The notes under the pieces: generated by a model | Told to the model about the DNA's origin: nothing | Databases searched by the model: none | What the model saw: only the letters and a program-made list of their open reading frames with translations | Translations under genes and position numbers: made by a program | Part shown: positions 1 through 13,900 of the stretch, one piece after another | How the letters are laid out: every line of letters begins with the position of its first letter | Numbering within the stretch: position 1 is the first letter of the stretch | Assembly (NCBI GenBank): GCA_015680685.1 | Contig: MNCI01029667.1 | Location: forward strand, 81,243-145,242 | Direction of reading: 5' to 3' | DNA: 64,000 nt | Source: Gnetum montanum | Lineage: Eukaryota; Streptophyta; Gnetopsida; Gnetales; Gnetaceae

Positions 1-1886
1 TTTTGTCATAGTCACTACCTCACTCCCTAGACTCCTCTACGATTTTAAGAACAATTTTGAACCTACTATTCAGGGAGTCCCACATTTGGTCTACCTTTGC
101 TGATACCTCTATTGTTAATTTCTGGAGTGGCAAGGTTTTCCTATTCACCATCTCTTTGAGTGGTGACTCTTCCTCCTCCTCACAGAATCTCACTCCCCTT
201 TTTCGGAGGGAAGGATCTCAGTTGTACTCTTCCGCACTTTCTCTCTTATGTAGCTCCCCTTCTTCCTTGGCTACTTGCTTTAGCAATCTATGAACTTGAT
301 GAGACCTAAGCTCTAATAATCTCCCTTGGGCATACGTTCTAAGGGTTCTCCTGGCTTCATGCCTAAGTCCATCTATGAGATGGCATAGTGGATCTCGCTA
401 CGAATAACCATGGCCAGGGCAATGATGTAATAGTGCATAATAATGGCCCATGGCAGCATCCAAGGGTTCATGATTTCCTTGCTTCCATCCTTGGATTTAC
501 TTTTGCAAGTTAGACACTTGGTAGTACGTTTGGTATTTATCATTAAACAGTTCTAACATTGTACTCCACCTCCGAATGGATTCCAGTTCTAAGGACCAGT
601 ACCATCTTTCTGCTTCTTTCACTAGTGTCCTTGGGAACAACTTCAGTTTTTGCCATTTTTTTTCTATGTTCTACAAGGCGCATGCATCGTGGAATGCTTG
701 TAAGTGATTTTGAGGATCAACATTGTATCCTCCCTCAAACCATGGGATGTTATTCATGTCTAACCTCTTAATCCTACTATCTTTTTGGTGCCTTGTGGGA
801 ACTCTTATAACCTCTGTTATGTCTAACATGCTTCTAGTTGCGAGTAGGGGTTCTTCATGGTCATCTCATTCATAGCGTCTATGGTATCTATGCGGTTTCT
901 GACTCTCCCTTCTTCCATGCCTTGATTCCTTAGAGTGCCCTCATCCTCATTCTTGACTGTTTCATTGATGTTTTTCACTCTATTTACCTTTATCCTCATA
1001 GTTAGTTTCCTTATGACTGCGGCTGGATATTGAAGGAGAGGGTGAATGTGATGATGAAGGTGAATAAGAAGGAGAACCATCACCATGATGGTGTTTTCTA
1101 CCTTCTCTTCTGTCGTCCTAGCCATGATCATGATCATGATCAAAATGCCTACCCTTATTGTGTGTTTGTGTTCCCTCGTTGAACACTTCGTGTTCATGGG
1201 GATTAGAACTAGAGTTGTGAACTATGGAGTGTAGGTTCTGATACACCACCTCCTGACCATCGTTAGGAGGGGGAACATCATTTGGTGGGGAACTTGTTGA
1301 AGCGGGTTCACCACCCTCAATTTTTCTCAAGACATGCAGAGCGTTATGGGGCCATTTACCCTTCAAAGATGTATAATATCTCTCTTGTTGCAAGTCCCTT
1401 TGATGTTGCGCTTTTGTGGGATGGTAGTTCCTTATGTCATGATCTCATGCAACGTATTCTGTGTATAAAAATGACATGCCGATTCGTGAGAGAGCACGAA
1501 GGAGCATGTTGGGGACTGATCGATCTGGAGGTAACACTATGTTACCTTCCAAGTCTCTTCAATGCAGTTGTTCATCTTGATGGAGAATAAAGGTAAAGTC
1601 GGGTACATACTCATCGTGATGAGTATATACCACACGAAATTGTTGACGAACTGGTGGATCTTGGTTACGTGTGTTATGCTGCCAACTGTCTTTTGTGTTA
1701 GTCCTAGGCGGTGAAGTGCTCTTATGTGAAGAAGAAGACATCTTTGTTTTGCTCAGTGTGCAATTTACCATTATCTTATCTTTTCTTGATTAACCCTAAG
1801 GGTTCGTTCTAGTGTCCCAACGATATGAATGATTTCCTATGTTCTACGTAGCGCACAAACAACTAAGTCCCTGGCAACGGCGTTAA
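1..1886 (-). mobile_element. Ty3/gypsy gag region and primer-binding site (broken)
   Basis: Reading the - strand from 1886 down: a primer-binding site at about 1885-1867 matches the 3' end of plant tRNA-Asp (core AACGCCGTTGCCAGGGA). A gag-like region follows. The N-terminal piece starts near ATG 1771 and is Ser/Pro/Asn rich. Between about 560 and 300 lies a retrotrans_gag signature with HCPGHGYS, then LIDGLRHEARRTLRTYAQG. A His/Asp-rich stretch near 1130 comes from a CATGAT hexamer run. In-frame stops (for example right after HGYS) and frame changes show it is dead. The same gag type recurs at 31.4-32.9 kb. The element continues left beyond the window. Family assignment rests on the gag motif and the PBS. 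Confidence 0.7.
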
Positions 1887-2669
1887 TGATGAGTGGTGAG
1901 ATACCCCTCCACTCAACCATACGAATACAAGTGTTTTACGCACGATCCGGTCGAACTCCAAGTACTAAGTGCTTATGCACCTTAATGGAACACTTAAGGT
2001 TAATCAATTGCTGTCTTTCCAAACTTACTTGTATTTTCACGGTTGTATAGTTAAGTAAGCTTGAGGTATATGATTTTTATATCTTTTATCTTTTTAATGT
2101 CGTATGCTAATCGGGGAAGGTAAGGAGAACTAAGTGACTAGCTTACATTAACTATTTACTACTAAGTTCTAATTGTTCCTAACACCAGTATCCATTCCCA
2201 CTTGTTGCACACATCCTGAACCAATGCAATGCTGTTGGGATTACCAAACGCTAATTGTTATTGGGTTACCAAGCGCTGCACACATGCTCGACGCAGTCAT
2301 ACTGAGTGCACTTAACTAGGAGAGTCAAGGGTTGAGAGAGATCAATTAACTAGAAAAGTAATTAAACATTCAAAAATAATTAATTACTATTTAGCTTAGT
2401 CCATATGCTGCAAGGTTTATCATAAAGTTTGTCTTTATTGCCATACACAAATGTGTGCTCAGGTACAATTTGCTCAAATAAAGATCCGTTCACTTTAAGA
2501 CTCCTACTGCGGGCACATGGAGATTATTCTAACTCTAGAATGGTAAAACTGCAAGAGTTTAGTTAAGGGTCTAAGTCTAACTGCCTAAACAAGGGAAGCT
2601 ACCTCTTATTTATAGATAATAAGATGGGACGTGATATCGTAAGGGTGGACATGATATTGCGGCTCATCA
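1887..2669 (-). repeat. LTR of gypsy element (5' LTR in - orientation)
   Basis: It begins TGATGAG directly after the tRNA-Asp PBS and ends CTCATCA, the same termini as the related LTRs at 32932-33860 and 52330-53219. Shared internal blocks include 'aaccatacgaat', the 'cgatccggtcgaa' block and the 'tatttatag' TATA-like site near 2610 (- strand). About 783 bp. The partner LTR is outside the window, so no target duplication can be tested. Confidence 0.7.
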
Positions 2670-4837
2670 ATTGGGATCATTTTTTGACATATTTTCTAAT
2701 CATGGAATTTGTTTTCTCTTTTGGCATCTATGATTTTGGGGGTTACAATAGTGGTCATTTTTATGAAATTATATGTAGATCAAGGAGTATGTTTGTGGCA
2801 AGAAATTTTGTCATGTCATGCTGTGGTATTGTCTTTATGGAGAGAGTGTGACTATTATGTGTGGATATTTGTGGTCATGTTATGTTTGTTTTAGATATCT
2901 TGTGCTTGTGACATGTGATGGCTTAATCTAGCCTAGATTGATACATGTTTTCGTAATGATGCTTGTAGCGGTCGTTGGCAAGTGGCACTAGCATAAAGTT
3001 GTGGTCCAGTTGGTGATGAGGTATCTTAGAGGTAGTTACGAATTTACCTTCACTATGATGCATCAGCGAGGCTCTTGTCTCAGGCCTCATCCTAAGAATG
3101 GAAGAGTATAAGTGTGATCGTTCTTACGATTGGTACATGGCATATGTGTGTATGTCCATATAGCTAATTCTCCAAAAGTCTAATGGTTGTGGATCATAGG
3201 TTGATGAATACTAGCACCAGTCAAATAAATAAAAGGCTAATAAAGGACCTATAAGCAAGTGATTGATTATGAGTACTCATGGTAATGTTTCATATGCTAC
3301 ACTAAGTATGGATATGCTGGTGACCACATGAGTTATAGGTATAGGTTAGTATAGGGATTACATGAGTTATGTGTATATGATGATATAACAACCACATGAG
3401 TTGTGTATATGTTGTTATAGTGACTACATGGATTATGTGTATGTTAGCATCGTTTTGTGAGTCATAGTAAATGTAATATAGCCTATGATTGATTTATGAT
3501 TGTGTGGTCCATGTGATGCTTGATAGTATGGTGTAGGTATAATTGCATGGGCATGATAGTGGAGATGCATGTGGTGTGGTGTAATGGATACATGATTGAT
3601 TATGTTTGACAATGATTATATCTATGACTATGTGATAGCTATCTCTTCACTTTAGTAGGGATTATTCTGGTGCTATGTACGACATCATATGTACATGTGT
3701 TGCTTAGAACATGCACAAGACTAGTTATTGATACAGGTTGCTTTGTACCCCATTCCTCTCCTTGAGTGCAGCACTTGTTGATCTTCTAGAAGGGGTAGTG
3801 TAAAGGCTTCTCACTTAGTTTTATAGTAACTTTATTTTGTGACAAGTGAAGGCAACAAAGGTGTAGGAGAGCACTGAGAAAGCTAAGAAGATGGATGTCT
3901 ACAAGGATTGGTTGATGTTTATCTCCAAGCACAATTTTCTATGAATTGTTTATAGTTGAATGACCTTCACTGTATGATGATGTTTATGTTTTGTATCCTA
4001 TGTGAGTAGTACAAATATTTGGTTTATGTAGAGACATACACTTTTATAAATTGAAATGTATGCTTATTCTTTGGTTTGACATGGATTTTAGTATAGTTTG
4101 ATCTTTCATATATTTATATATATTGAGTGGTTTATTCTTAATGTATTTTCATGCATGATTGGTTCCAATTTATCATGATTCCATTGTATTATTACTCATG
4201 ATCCTAGCCATCACTTTGTCCTAACCAACACGATGTTACAGCTACAGCCTAAGTAGACTAATAAAGTGTCATGAGCAAATTAACAACCCATTTTAAATTT
4301 TATATACTAATAACATTTTCCTTACGTGAAAATGATGATCTCATCGTTGAGGCATAAAGGCAAACGGCCAAATTCTTTTTATATACCTGCATTCAGAATG
4401 AACAAGACATGAATTGGGAGACCTTACTCTCATGCTCTACTGATACAAGTTATGGAGAGATGAAAGTAGAGAACCCCATAACGTGAACAAAAAGCTGTCA
4501 AATTTCTCTGCACGTGAGTCGTTGTAAGCATCAATCTGGGCAGATAATCGCAACAGTTACAAGTCATAATTCAATCACAAGTGTTGGAAAGTGGCTCTCA
4601 AAATTTGTAATGAAGATTTAGTTTGATGTGAAACATTTTGCAATTTGCAGCAAACACATTACAGGCATTTAATCAGCCAACGGCTTTGGGAATTTGAAGG
4701 GTAACCAAATCCCAAACATTCTTAATTGTTTCCATGTGCAGCTGCAGATTGAGATTTAATTAGCGACTTTTCAGTACAACAGTGATAGCAACGTTGCTCA
4801 TCTATCCGAATTAATCTGTCGCCACCAACTCTATGTC
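2670..4837. other. Intergenic DNA, no gene; degenerate short tandem repeat; AAE13 promoter and 5' UTR side
   Basis: No coding region is supported. From about 3310 to 3450 a degenerate repeat of roughly 45 bp recurs about four times, built on 'accacatgagttatgtgtat'. The last 500-600 bases (4250-4837) should hold the promoter and 5' UTR of the + strand gene starting at 4838, but no convincing TATA box stands out. An upstream ATG at 4833 opens a two-codon frame (ATG TCA TGA) overlapping the proposed start. Confidence 0.5.
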
Positions 4838-4972
4838 ATGAAAGGCCGCTTCAACGCTGCATTTATCTCACGTCTCTGGACTCTCCCAGAGCCAGCAATT
4901 TTAGGCACACAACTGTCGGGTTTCTCAAGGACTGCTCGAAGACGAAATTGCCATTCATCCGCTCAAGCAAGG
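4838..4972 (+). CDS. AAE13: AAE13 exon 1: probable mitochondrial presequence
   Basis: 45 codons, ending in frame 0 at AGG followed by the donor GTATGT. The peptide begins [14 protein letters not shown], is rich in Arg, Ser and Ala, and has a single acidic residue, as expected of an amphipathic mitochondrial targeting peptide. It contributes nothing to the adenylation fold, which starts in exon 2. The AAE13 family is known to have forms with and without an N-terminal mitochondrial extension; linking this exon to exon 2 across 10,009 bp is my inference from phase and composition. Confidence 0.65.
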
Positions 4973-7900
4973 GTATGTTTCACTCTGGTTTTCTTCTCCC
5001 GCAGATCTGTACTCTTGAATATGCATATAGAATTTTGAGTATGAATGTGCCGAATTAAGTGTCCCTAAGATGGACTTATGGAGATTTGGTGAATTTTTGT
5101 TTTGATTACAGTTTAGTCATATTAAATTTCAGTGTCATAGCCAGTCCGTAGTCCTGAAGGAAGATCTTTAGTATTGTGATTATGTTTTTCTTTTCTCCCG
5201 AAAATTTCAAAGGACTCAAACCTACTTTATTACCCCTAAAGACTATTTCGCTGGTAATTTAACAAGAATTTTTTTAGTAGACTGATGTTTCTTTTGGATG
5301 ACTAATCAAAACTCAAAAGTGGTAAGTCATCTTCTGAATTCATGTTGACAGCCATAATAAGTAACCACCGCACAATTTGAAGGCAATGACTTTGAATTGG
5401 AAATTTGCTGACGAATTTTCTCATTTTAACGGCAAACGATAAAGCTTTGGTGCATAGTTTATGAGATGTAGCTGGTTGGTAAGATTTGTGACTTGTATGA
5501 CGGAACTTCTTGTACTGGGATCATGGTGACCAAACTTGACAAAAATTGGCTATTAAACTGTGGATCAGTTTCTGCCACAAAACCAGTTTCTGATCTCGAT
5601 ATAAAATACAATTGATTTAAGTAATCTGCGAACAATCGCCCAGTGTGAGTTTCAACCCTCAAATAAGTTTCACTGCAAGTCCCAGTAAGATAACCATGAC
5701 TAGGATATACAAAAGAAATTGCTGCAACTGAATTTTTAGATTCTAAAACGGAATCTGAAACTGATTTTAGGGTGTCATTGGTCTTCAAACGTAATAAAGT
5801 AATTTGATTTGCATAGTCTACAAACATTGCTGCAACTTTGTTTGCATAGTCTACAAACATGCTCTTCTTTTGGTAAATTGATCAAATGACCTCTCCCAAC
5901 AAGGAGATAATGAGAGGTCACTCTTGTTCTAGTAATTTGATTCCTTAAATAGATCAAAATAGCTGAGAATATATACTTTTGAGTATTAGATAACAAACTT
6001 CCTCTAATAGAATGTAAATAAAAATTCTTCTTTCCTGATATGTTCAACCAAAGTTTAGCCAAGACTTTTTATTTTATAGTTTTCTAGAAAAACCTTTTGA
6101 TTAAAGAAAGATCCTTCATTTCAATATTCCATACCTAAAGCCATAATTTTACATGATACAAACATCCATTTTCTTGTGTAGCATTCATTATCTTCTTAGC
6201 ATAAATGACTTCCTTCATGTGACTTTACTTCTAAGTATAAGCAATAAATTGACAAAGGGCTTCAACTTCAAGAGGAAACAAATTTGCTTCTAAAAGCAAG
6301 ACATCATAAGAAGTTTGCGTTTTTACTTGAAATTCACATACAAGAAACTATTTTTGAACATGCTCTAATTCTTAACAGTTATGTGTGCAAAAAGAAAGTC
6401 TTCATACAACACACTTATATAACAATATGGGTTGGACAAAACCACAAAAAAGTTTTCTTTTGATCTCCCATGCCAAAATTTGTTTCCTGCTGCAATTATT
6501 TTTTAGAGCAATAGAATTTGCATGCCAATTGTAATCCTCTAAACAATAAGGGTATTTCAACTATAATTATTGGCAAATTCAAATCCCAAATATTTATAAG
6601 ATTAACAAATTTCAAGCCTTTTTTCCTCAAGGAAAAAATTGTAATTTCTATTTCTAGTGCTACAAATTAGAATTTTAGTCTTATCAATATTGACTTTCAT
6701 ACTAGATTGGTTGCAGTAGTCATGAAGGATTTGAAGTACATAATTTAATCCTATAGCTAATTTTGCAATCAATGCCAAATCATTTGCAAAGAGAAGCATG
6801 TTCAAAAATAATCCATTCATTGACACAACATGATTAAAGGCATTTTTAATCCATTCTTCCAATTCATGTATAAATATGCCAAAAGGGTAGGAGACAAAGG
6901 ACAACCTTGTTTAACTCCTATTGAACTATTGATAATTGTTCCTTCTCCAGTAAGATTATCTTCAATAAGAATGCTAATTGTTTCATAGATTCTTTTAGTA
7001 GTAGGAAGGAGTTCTTGTGGAATGTTAATGCTATACAATCTTTTCCAAAGTTTATCTCGAGCAACAAAATTATAAACCTTAGAAAACTCAACAAAGTAGT
7101 TAAAAGTTTCTATTGGTTAGGACATTTTGCTTTCTCCACATAATAATGCAAAGATATCATATGGTCTACAATAGAATGATTCCTCTTGAAGTCTATGTGC
7201 GATTGAGTATAAAAACCTTACATTGTTTCCCATGAACTAATTTTATTCTCCAAAATAGTGCCCAATAGCCTAGTGAATATGGAATTGATTGTAATTAACT
7301 TGTAATTATTAATATTTGTCCAATCTACCTTTTTGAAAAGTAAGACTACTCACCTAGAACACCAAGAACGATCCAAACCATGTCAAAGCCCTTTATTAAG
7401 AAGGTTGTAAATTTTTTTACACACCAATGGGCCACCTCATTTAAGAAGTGTTGCATATATCCATTGACATCGGTACCTTTCGTAGAAGATAACCTTTGAA
7501 TTCCTACAAAAACATCATCAAGGAATAACTCAAGAACACTAGAGTTATCTGCACAATAAGCAGAGCCTCTTGATTAAAAAGGTTATTAAAGATGTTAAGT
7601 ATTGTGTAGTGTAGAAATTGTTTTCTCCGACTTTGCATAATTTTTTTAAAAAAAGTTGTTTAGGTCAGTAGCTTTTTTAATTATTAAAAGTTTTTTTCAT
7701 GTAAGGTTTTTTTAAAAAAATTAATTTTTTCTAGTATTTAGTGGTTAGTTATGATGAGTTTAACTCGGTCATGTTGAGTTTGTTTTTCCTTTTCTTATAG
7801 AAGCAATTTAAGAGTTGCCTTATTGTGCTAAGAGCCTATTGTAATGTTTTTTCTAAAATAATGGAAGAAGCTAGCAATTCTTATATTTTTCAAGTTTTAT

Positions 7901-10900
7901 TTCAGTTTTAATTTTTCACAATGAATTTTCTAATGATTTGATTTTCACACTTTAATTTCTCAATTTCTTAATTTCTTAGTTGTTTCACAATACATTTCAC
8001 ACGACATTACAAGTCTTCACAATATCACAAGCATTTCTCAATTTTAACCACAAAGCTTTCATTCCTCCTTATCCTATCTGTTGCACTCATTCCAACAATT
8101 GGTATAAGAGTTTTTAATCCATTTTCATTGCCACCAAATAAATCAATGACATTCCGAAGTGTTCTATTATTTTTTATGGCTCTCAAGATTTTACTTATTA
8201 GTCATATCTAATGAAATGCCTTCTCCAAGTTCATGAAGTGTGGGAGTATGTTGAGCTTGGTTTTGTTGTGCCTCCATATCCAATGACAAGAGAGCAGAGG
8301 AACAAGCTTAGAAGAGATAAGAAGACTGATTCATTTGTGAAGATGATTATTTTTAGTGTTTTGGAGCCAATTGGAGCTAGAATCATTACTAAAGACATAT
8401 CCAAGGCTTGTTGGGACACCTTGCAAGAAGAGTATAGAGGTAATGACGTAAATAGGAAGTTTAAGGAAATGAAATACAAGATTAAGTTTGATAATTTGAG
8501 GATTACAAAAGGAGAGTCTCTCTCTCATTTTTTTGATAGGCTTCACATTATTTTGAGAAATTTGGCTGAGTACAATTGCAATCTCACAATGCAGCAAAAG
8601 GTAAATAAGGTGATGCAAGTTTTTTACAATGATTACAGATTCTCCACCTCCATTAAAATTATTGTTCAAACAAAAAACCTCTCCATCTATACAATCGATG
8701 AGTTCTATTGAGAGAAGTGAAACTTGGATGTTGGTGGACAGGCCAAAAGGGAAGAAAGTCATTGACACTAATGGGTCTTCAAAACCAAATACAATGAAGT
8801 TGGTAAAGTTATTGCACACAAGGCTAGACTTGTAGCAAGAGGGTTTTTTCAAAAGAAGCATGTTGATTATGATGAGATTTCTGCTCCTGTTGCTAGATTT
8901 GAGACTATAAAGGTATGAAACTCTATCAAATGGATGTTAATTCTGCATTTCTTAATGGCAAATTAGAAGAGGAAGTTTATATTTATCAGCCTGAAGGTTT
9001 TGAGGTTCAAGGACAAGACAAAAGGTGTGCAAGCTAAATAAAACTTTGTATGGCTTGAAACAAGCTCCAAGAGCTTGGCTTCATAGAATTAATGAAATTT
9101 TTCTCAAGAATAGTTATAAGAGTTGTATGTTTGAGCCTACCTTGTACTTTAAACATGAAGGTTCTGATTTCATCATTATTTCACTCTTTGTTGATGACTT
9201 GGTTTTTATGGCTATGTCTGAAAAATTAAATGAGCAATTCAGACATGATATGAATGGTGAGTTTGAGATGAAGGACATGGGAGTCCTCAAATATTTGTTA
9301 GGAATCCAAATTGATCAAGAAGAAGAATATTTGAATATGCATCAATCAAAGTATGAATAGGCCATTATTGAAAGGTATGGGATAGAGGAAGCCAATATTC
9401 CTACAACTTCACTTCTCAAAAATATAAAGCTTTCAAGGAAAGATGATACTCCATTATTGATCCTTCCTTATACCGAGTTATGATTGGTTCAATAAAATTT
9501 TTGTGGCATAGCAGGCCTGATTTAGAATATACAACTTTATTTTTATCAAGGTTTATGCAAGAGCCAAGGCAATCACATCTTAATGCCTTGAAGCATCTTT
9601 TCAGGTATGTTAAAGGAACAGTTGATTTTGACATTAAGTTCATTAACGGAGATGGAAAGTTTTATGGTTTTTTTATGCTGATTGGAGAGGAGATGTAGAT
9701 GATCGTAAGTCAACTTTTGGTTGCTTTATTTTTATGGTTCTAATCCTATTTATTGGAAGACAAAGAAACAAACTAGTGTGAGCCTCTCATCATGTGAGGT
9801 AGAATTTATTGCTATGGCTGAATATCTTCAACATGTTTTGTGGTTACAAAAGTTATTTTCTTAGTTGGGTTTTGAAGTTGAGCTTCCAATTTCCATGTTG
9901 GTTGGTGGATAATATAGCAACAATTCAGTTGTCCAAGGAGCACATAATTCATAAGAAAAGCAAGCACATTGACATCAAATATTACTTTATCAAGCATGAA
10001 ATGAAGAAGGGCACAATTAAGCACACACATGCTCAAAATAGTGATCAATTAGCTGATTTACTAACTAAACCATTGTAGGATTATCGAATTGATTATCTTT
10101 TGAACATGATTGGTATGTGCAAAGTAGATGAGAAGAAAGATCTTCGAGTTTCTAATTTAGCGATTTTCAAACCAATTTCAACAATGAAGGAGGGAATGTT
10201 GAGTATTGTGTAGTGTAAAAATTGTTTTCTCCTACTTTGAATAAATTTTTTAAAAAAAAGTTGTTTGGGTTAGTAACTTTTTTAATTATTAAATTTTTTT
10301 TGTCATGTAAGGTTTTTTTAAAAATAATATTTTTTTTAGTAGTTAGTAGTTAGTTATGATGAGTTTAACTCAATCATGTTGAGTTTAACTCCCAGTTGAG
10401 TTTGTTTTTCCTTTCCTTATAGAAGCAGTTAGAAGAGCTACCTTATTGTGCTAAGAGCTTGTTGTAATGTTTTTTTTTTTTTTTGGTGAAATAGTGGAAG
10501 AAGTTAGTAATTCTCATATTTTCAAGTTTTATTTCAGTTTTAATTTTTCACAATGAATTTTCCAATCATTTGATTTTCACAGTTCAATTTTTCAATTTCT
10601 TAATTTCTCAGTTATTTCACATGACATCACAAGATTTCACAATATCACAAGTATTTCTCAATTTTAACCATAAAGCTTTCATTCCTTTTCATCCTATCTG
10701 CTGCACTCATTCCAACAGAAAAAAGTTTGAATAATAGATAAGGAAAAGTCTTAATCATTTTGTTGTTTGTTTCAAAAGAAATTCCAAAAGCTTTTTGGTT
10801 TAGATTTGATCTCATTGAACTTTCTCTTTTAAAATGAATAAGCTTTCTATAAGTCTTTAGCATTGCAACTTCTAAATGGTGCAACTAGAATATTTTTACA

Positions 10901-13900
10901 AGGTATCAAACACTCAACATTAAATTAAGGTTTTCTGGAATAGGCCTCTTCTTAATATGCACCTAAGAATTTGTAGATGAAAAAACACTAGTCAAATTTA
11001 GTTTACTATCATTGTTGACCAACATATTAGCCACCCATGTTTAGAAATCCTGGTAAAAGTCTTCTATGAGACAATGCATTCTATATTTCTTATAGTGAAT
11101 ATGGCAAATTGGAGCAACAATAGTGAATTTAAGATAATGATAAGGGGATTTTGAAAGTTTTTCTCCCACTTGAAAGTTTTTGACTACATCTGTGTTATCA
11201 TAAGTAAACAAGAGAAAATCAATTCAAGAGTTACCTTGGTTTCCAGTAAAGGTGAGAGGATAGAATGAAGGAAATTTGCTAATGCCACTAAGAATTAAAA
11301 AATCAAAGTAATTACCCCATTCTAACAAATGAATACCCTACTGATTTGTGATAAGGATCGTCACCTAGAACCACAATGCTTATCCTGCCAAGTAGGTTCT
11401 TGAGAGGGTTGGTAGATAAGCAAAAGCTTAACCTCTTTGAGTGGCTGTGCCTAAGCTCAAACTTATGTCTTTGACTTGAGAAACAAGCACCTTACCATCG
11501 CTCCAAATGATGGCTCTTAATACCCTAGTGATTTGTAATGATCTTTTGTGAACTAAAAAGAATTCTTTGCTGAACTTTAAATGAGGGTTCCAAATAAGAC
11601 TTTGGATTTGATTTTATCCAACACGAGCATTAAAATCTCCACAATGAAAAACTTTACCAAGTGGCGAATTCTGCAATATCTTGGCCCAAGTATCGAAAAT
11701 GATGCTCTCATGAAAGATCAGTAGAAATGTAAATAGAAGAACCCCTCGGAGAAATTTAACAAAAAGCAATATAAAGGGCTTTTGAAATGTCTTAAACTTT
11801 AACTAACTAATATTGGTTATTATTGCCAACTTTGTGTACCTTAATGGAATAATCTCTGGACTTTTTAATTAAACAAATAATACCACCAAAAGGTCTACCC
11901 CTTGCCTTGGAACACTTATTTTTGACAAAAATGATATGAAAGCCTGGAATAAAAAGACTTGGAGAATTTATTCCCAAGGTCTTGAATGATAAAATTAATA
12001 GTTATTATAGGACAATCACAGATTTCTATGGACCGGTTGTTAATCTTTGACTAATATCTTAGAGTCTACATGGAGCTGGTAAATTGGTAAGCAACACAGA
12101 AAGGGTACAAAAGCACTAGATTGAAGTTCTTTCAAGAAAGTTGAAGGAAGAAATGTTTTGATTTCGAAGATGCAGAAGGTTAGTGGAAATCTTCATTTTT
12201 CTGTTCCGGAAGAGCTAAAAAAGGGACAAAGGAGTCATTTCTTAGAGAGAGTGATACAGATTTGCATAGTGCTAGCTCCAAACCACCAAAGCATCATATG
12301 ATTTGTAAAACTGTCACTTTTCTCCTGACATTGACAGAGAGGATAGCTTCTATACAAATCATAACTGCATGTTTGGCAAAAGGGTGGTTTCCTCAGTCAG
12401 TTCAATAATAGCATAGATTATCCATAACCAGGGAAGAGGAAAACTGATGAACAGTAATTGCGTTTGCAATAGTAGCATTGTAAATCAGTTTTTGCCATGT
12501 GATTCTTCTTCTTCATCAATTGTGCATGGCATTTCTTATGTATTACAGAGTGGTGATCCTATTAATTTTATTTTTGGTTTCATTAATTTCAATGTTCCTA
12601 ACTTTATTGATATGAGAACTATCGTTTATGAAGATGGGGGAAATATGCAGGCGATTGTGGAGGTTGAGAAGATTGTATGGGAAACATATGGTTTCAAGAT
12701 TCTTTATTATATTTGGAACGTGTACCAATATCTCTTATACTTGCCGATGCATAGGATACATAAAGTATATAGCAAATTTGTTTGATTCAATTTGGAATGT
12801 GTTTTAAAAGATAAGGCCTGATACTGTGGTCCAGCTATGGCTACAATTCTTGTTGGTGAAATGGCAATACTTTGAAGTTTTTGAGCCGTTCTGGGCTCAT
12901 TATCAAATGTTTTAGTTTTCATTCTTCATTTTGGTTCCCGTAAACTCAAGTTCGGATTATAAGATGTCATCTATCTATCCAATGTGGTATCAATTACTTT
13001 AGGTTTCATGTTGCATTCAGGTTAGTTTAAGAACGTAAGGACATTAATACAGTTCTTTTGGGTAATATTACATGGCAAATTTGTACAGACACCAAGCCAT
13101 GGATCTTAATATCTTTATAGAGGCTATGCTTCCATTATTACAAATCCCTCCCATGTTTGGAAATATCTTCAAGCTATTAAGCCTTGGTTCATATAGGGGG
13201 AAATGATGTTTGGAAGTGGAATCATATTTTGACCTATCAATTAAAATGACCTTATCAAACTTTTAAGAGGTGGAGAAATTTCCATTCTATGGTTATTTTA
13301 AGGATAATGTTTACACCTCATAATTAAGATTGTTTATTTTGGCCAAAGGCCAACTACCAATCATATTTTTATAATGATAAATAATATATATTTTGTCCAT
13401 AACACTCGAGGGCCTGATCATGTTACACTAAATAATATATATGTTATCTATAATAAAAAGTTGAAAAACAAGAGAAGAGCCATGTAACTTTCATTCATAA
13501 CCCTCTAGTACTTAATTACATGACATGAAATTATATTTCCTAAATTTTTCATCCCATATTACACAATTTATTTTGTTCTAGAATTGATAAATATTTTTTT
13601 CTGGGGCCGAAAGGCCAACGACCAATCGTACTTTTGTAATGACAAATAATATATATTTTGTCTATAATATGCTAGGGGCCTGATTATGTAACACTAAATA
13701 ATATATATTTTATCCATAACAAAAAGGAAAAAAACAAGAAGAGCCATGTAACTTTAGTTTATAATCCTCTAGGACTTAATTACATAACACTAAACTTTAT
13801 TTTCCAAATATTTTCATCATATATTAGACAATTTATTTTTTCCATAATCAATAAATCTGATTTTTGTTAAAGAAAAAATATTCTCTTGGCCAAATGATAG

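Larger units (their letters stand above)
7593..10717 (+). mobile_element. Internally deleted Ty1/copia retrotransposon
   Basis: 3125 bp between two LTRs (7593-8097 and 10197-10717) of 505 and 521 bp, roughly 90% alike by eye, both TGTT...AACA. The interior is only 2.1 kb. Gag N-terminus runs straight into the RT region near 8700, so the end of gag, protease and integrase are missing. Several stops interrupt RT. The flanking 5-mers aaaga and gaaaa are not a clean duplication. It sits inside the antisense LINE and in the same direction as AAE13. Confidence 0.9.

Noticed and set aside
7588-10722. A clean 5-bp target duplication around the copia element
   Set aside because: Flanks are aaaga and gaaaa, which differ at two positions. 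The element ends are clear from the LTRs, but the duplication is not supported.
12447-12785. A 112-codon open frame as a host gene
   Set aside because: No recognisable domain, no splice or promoter context, and it sits inside intron 1 between LINE fragments.
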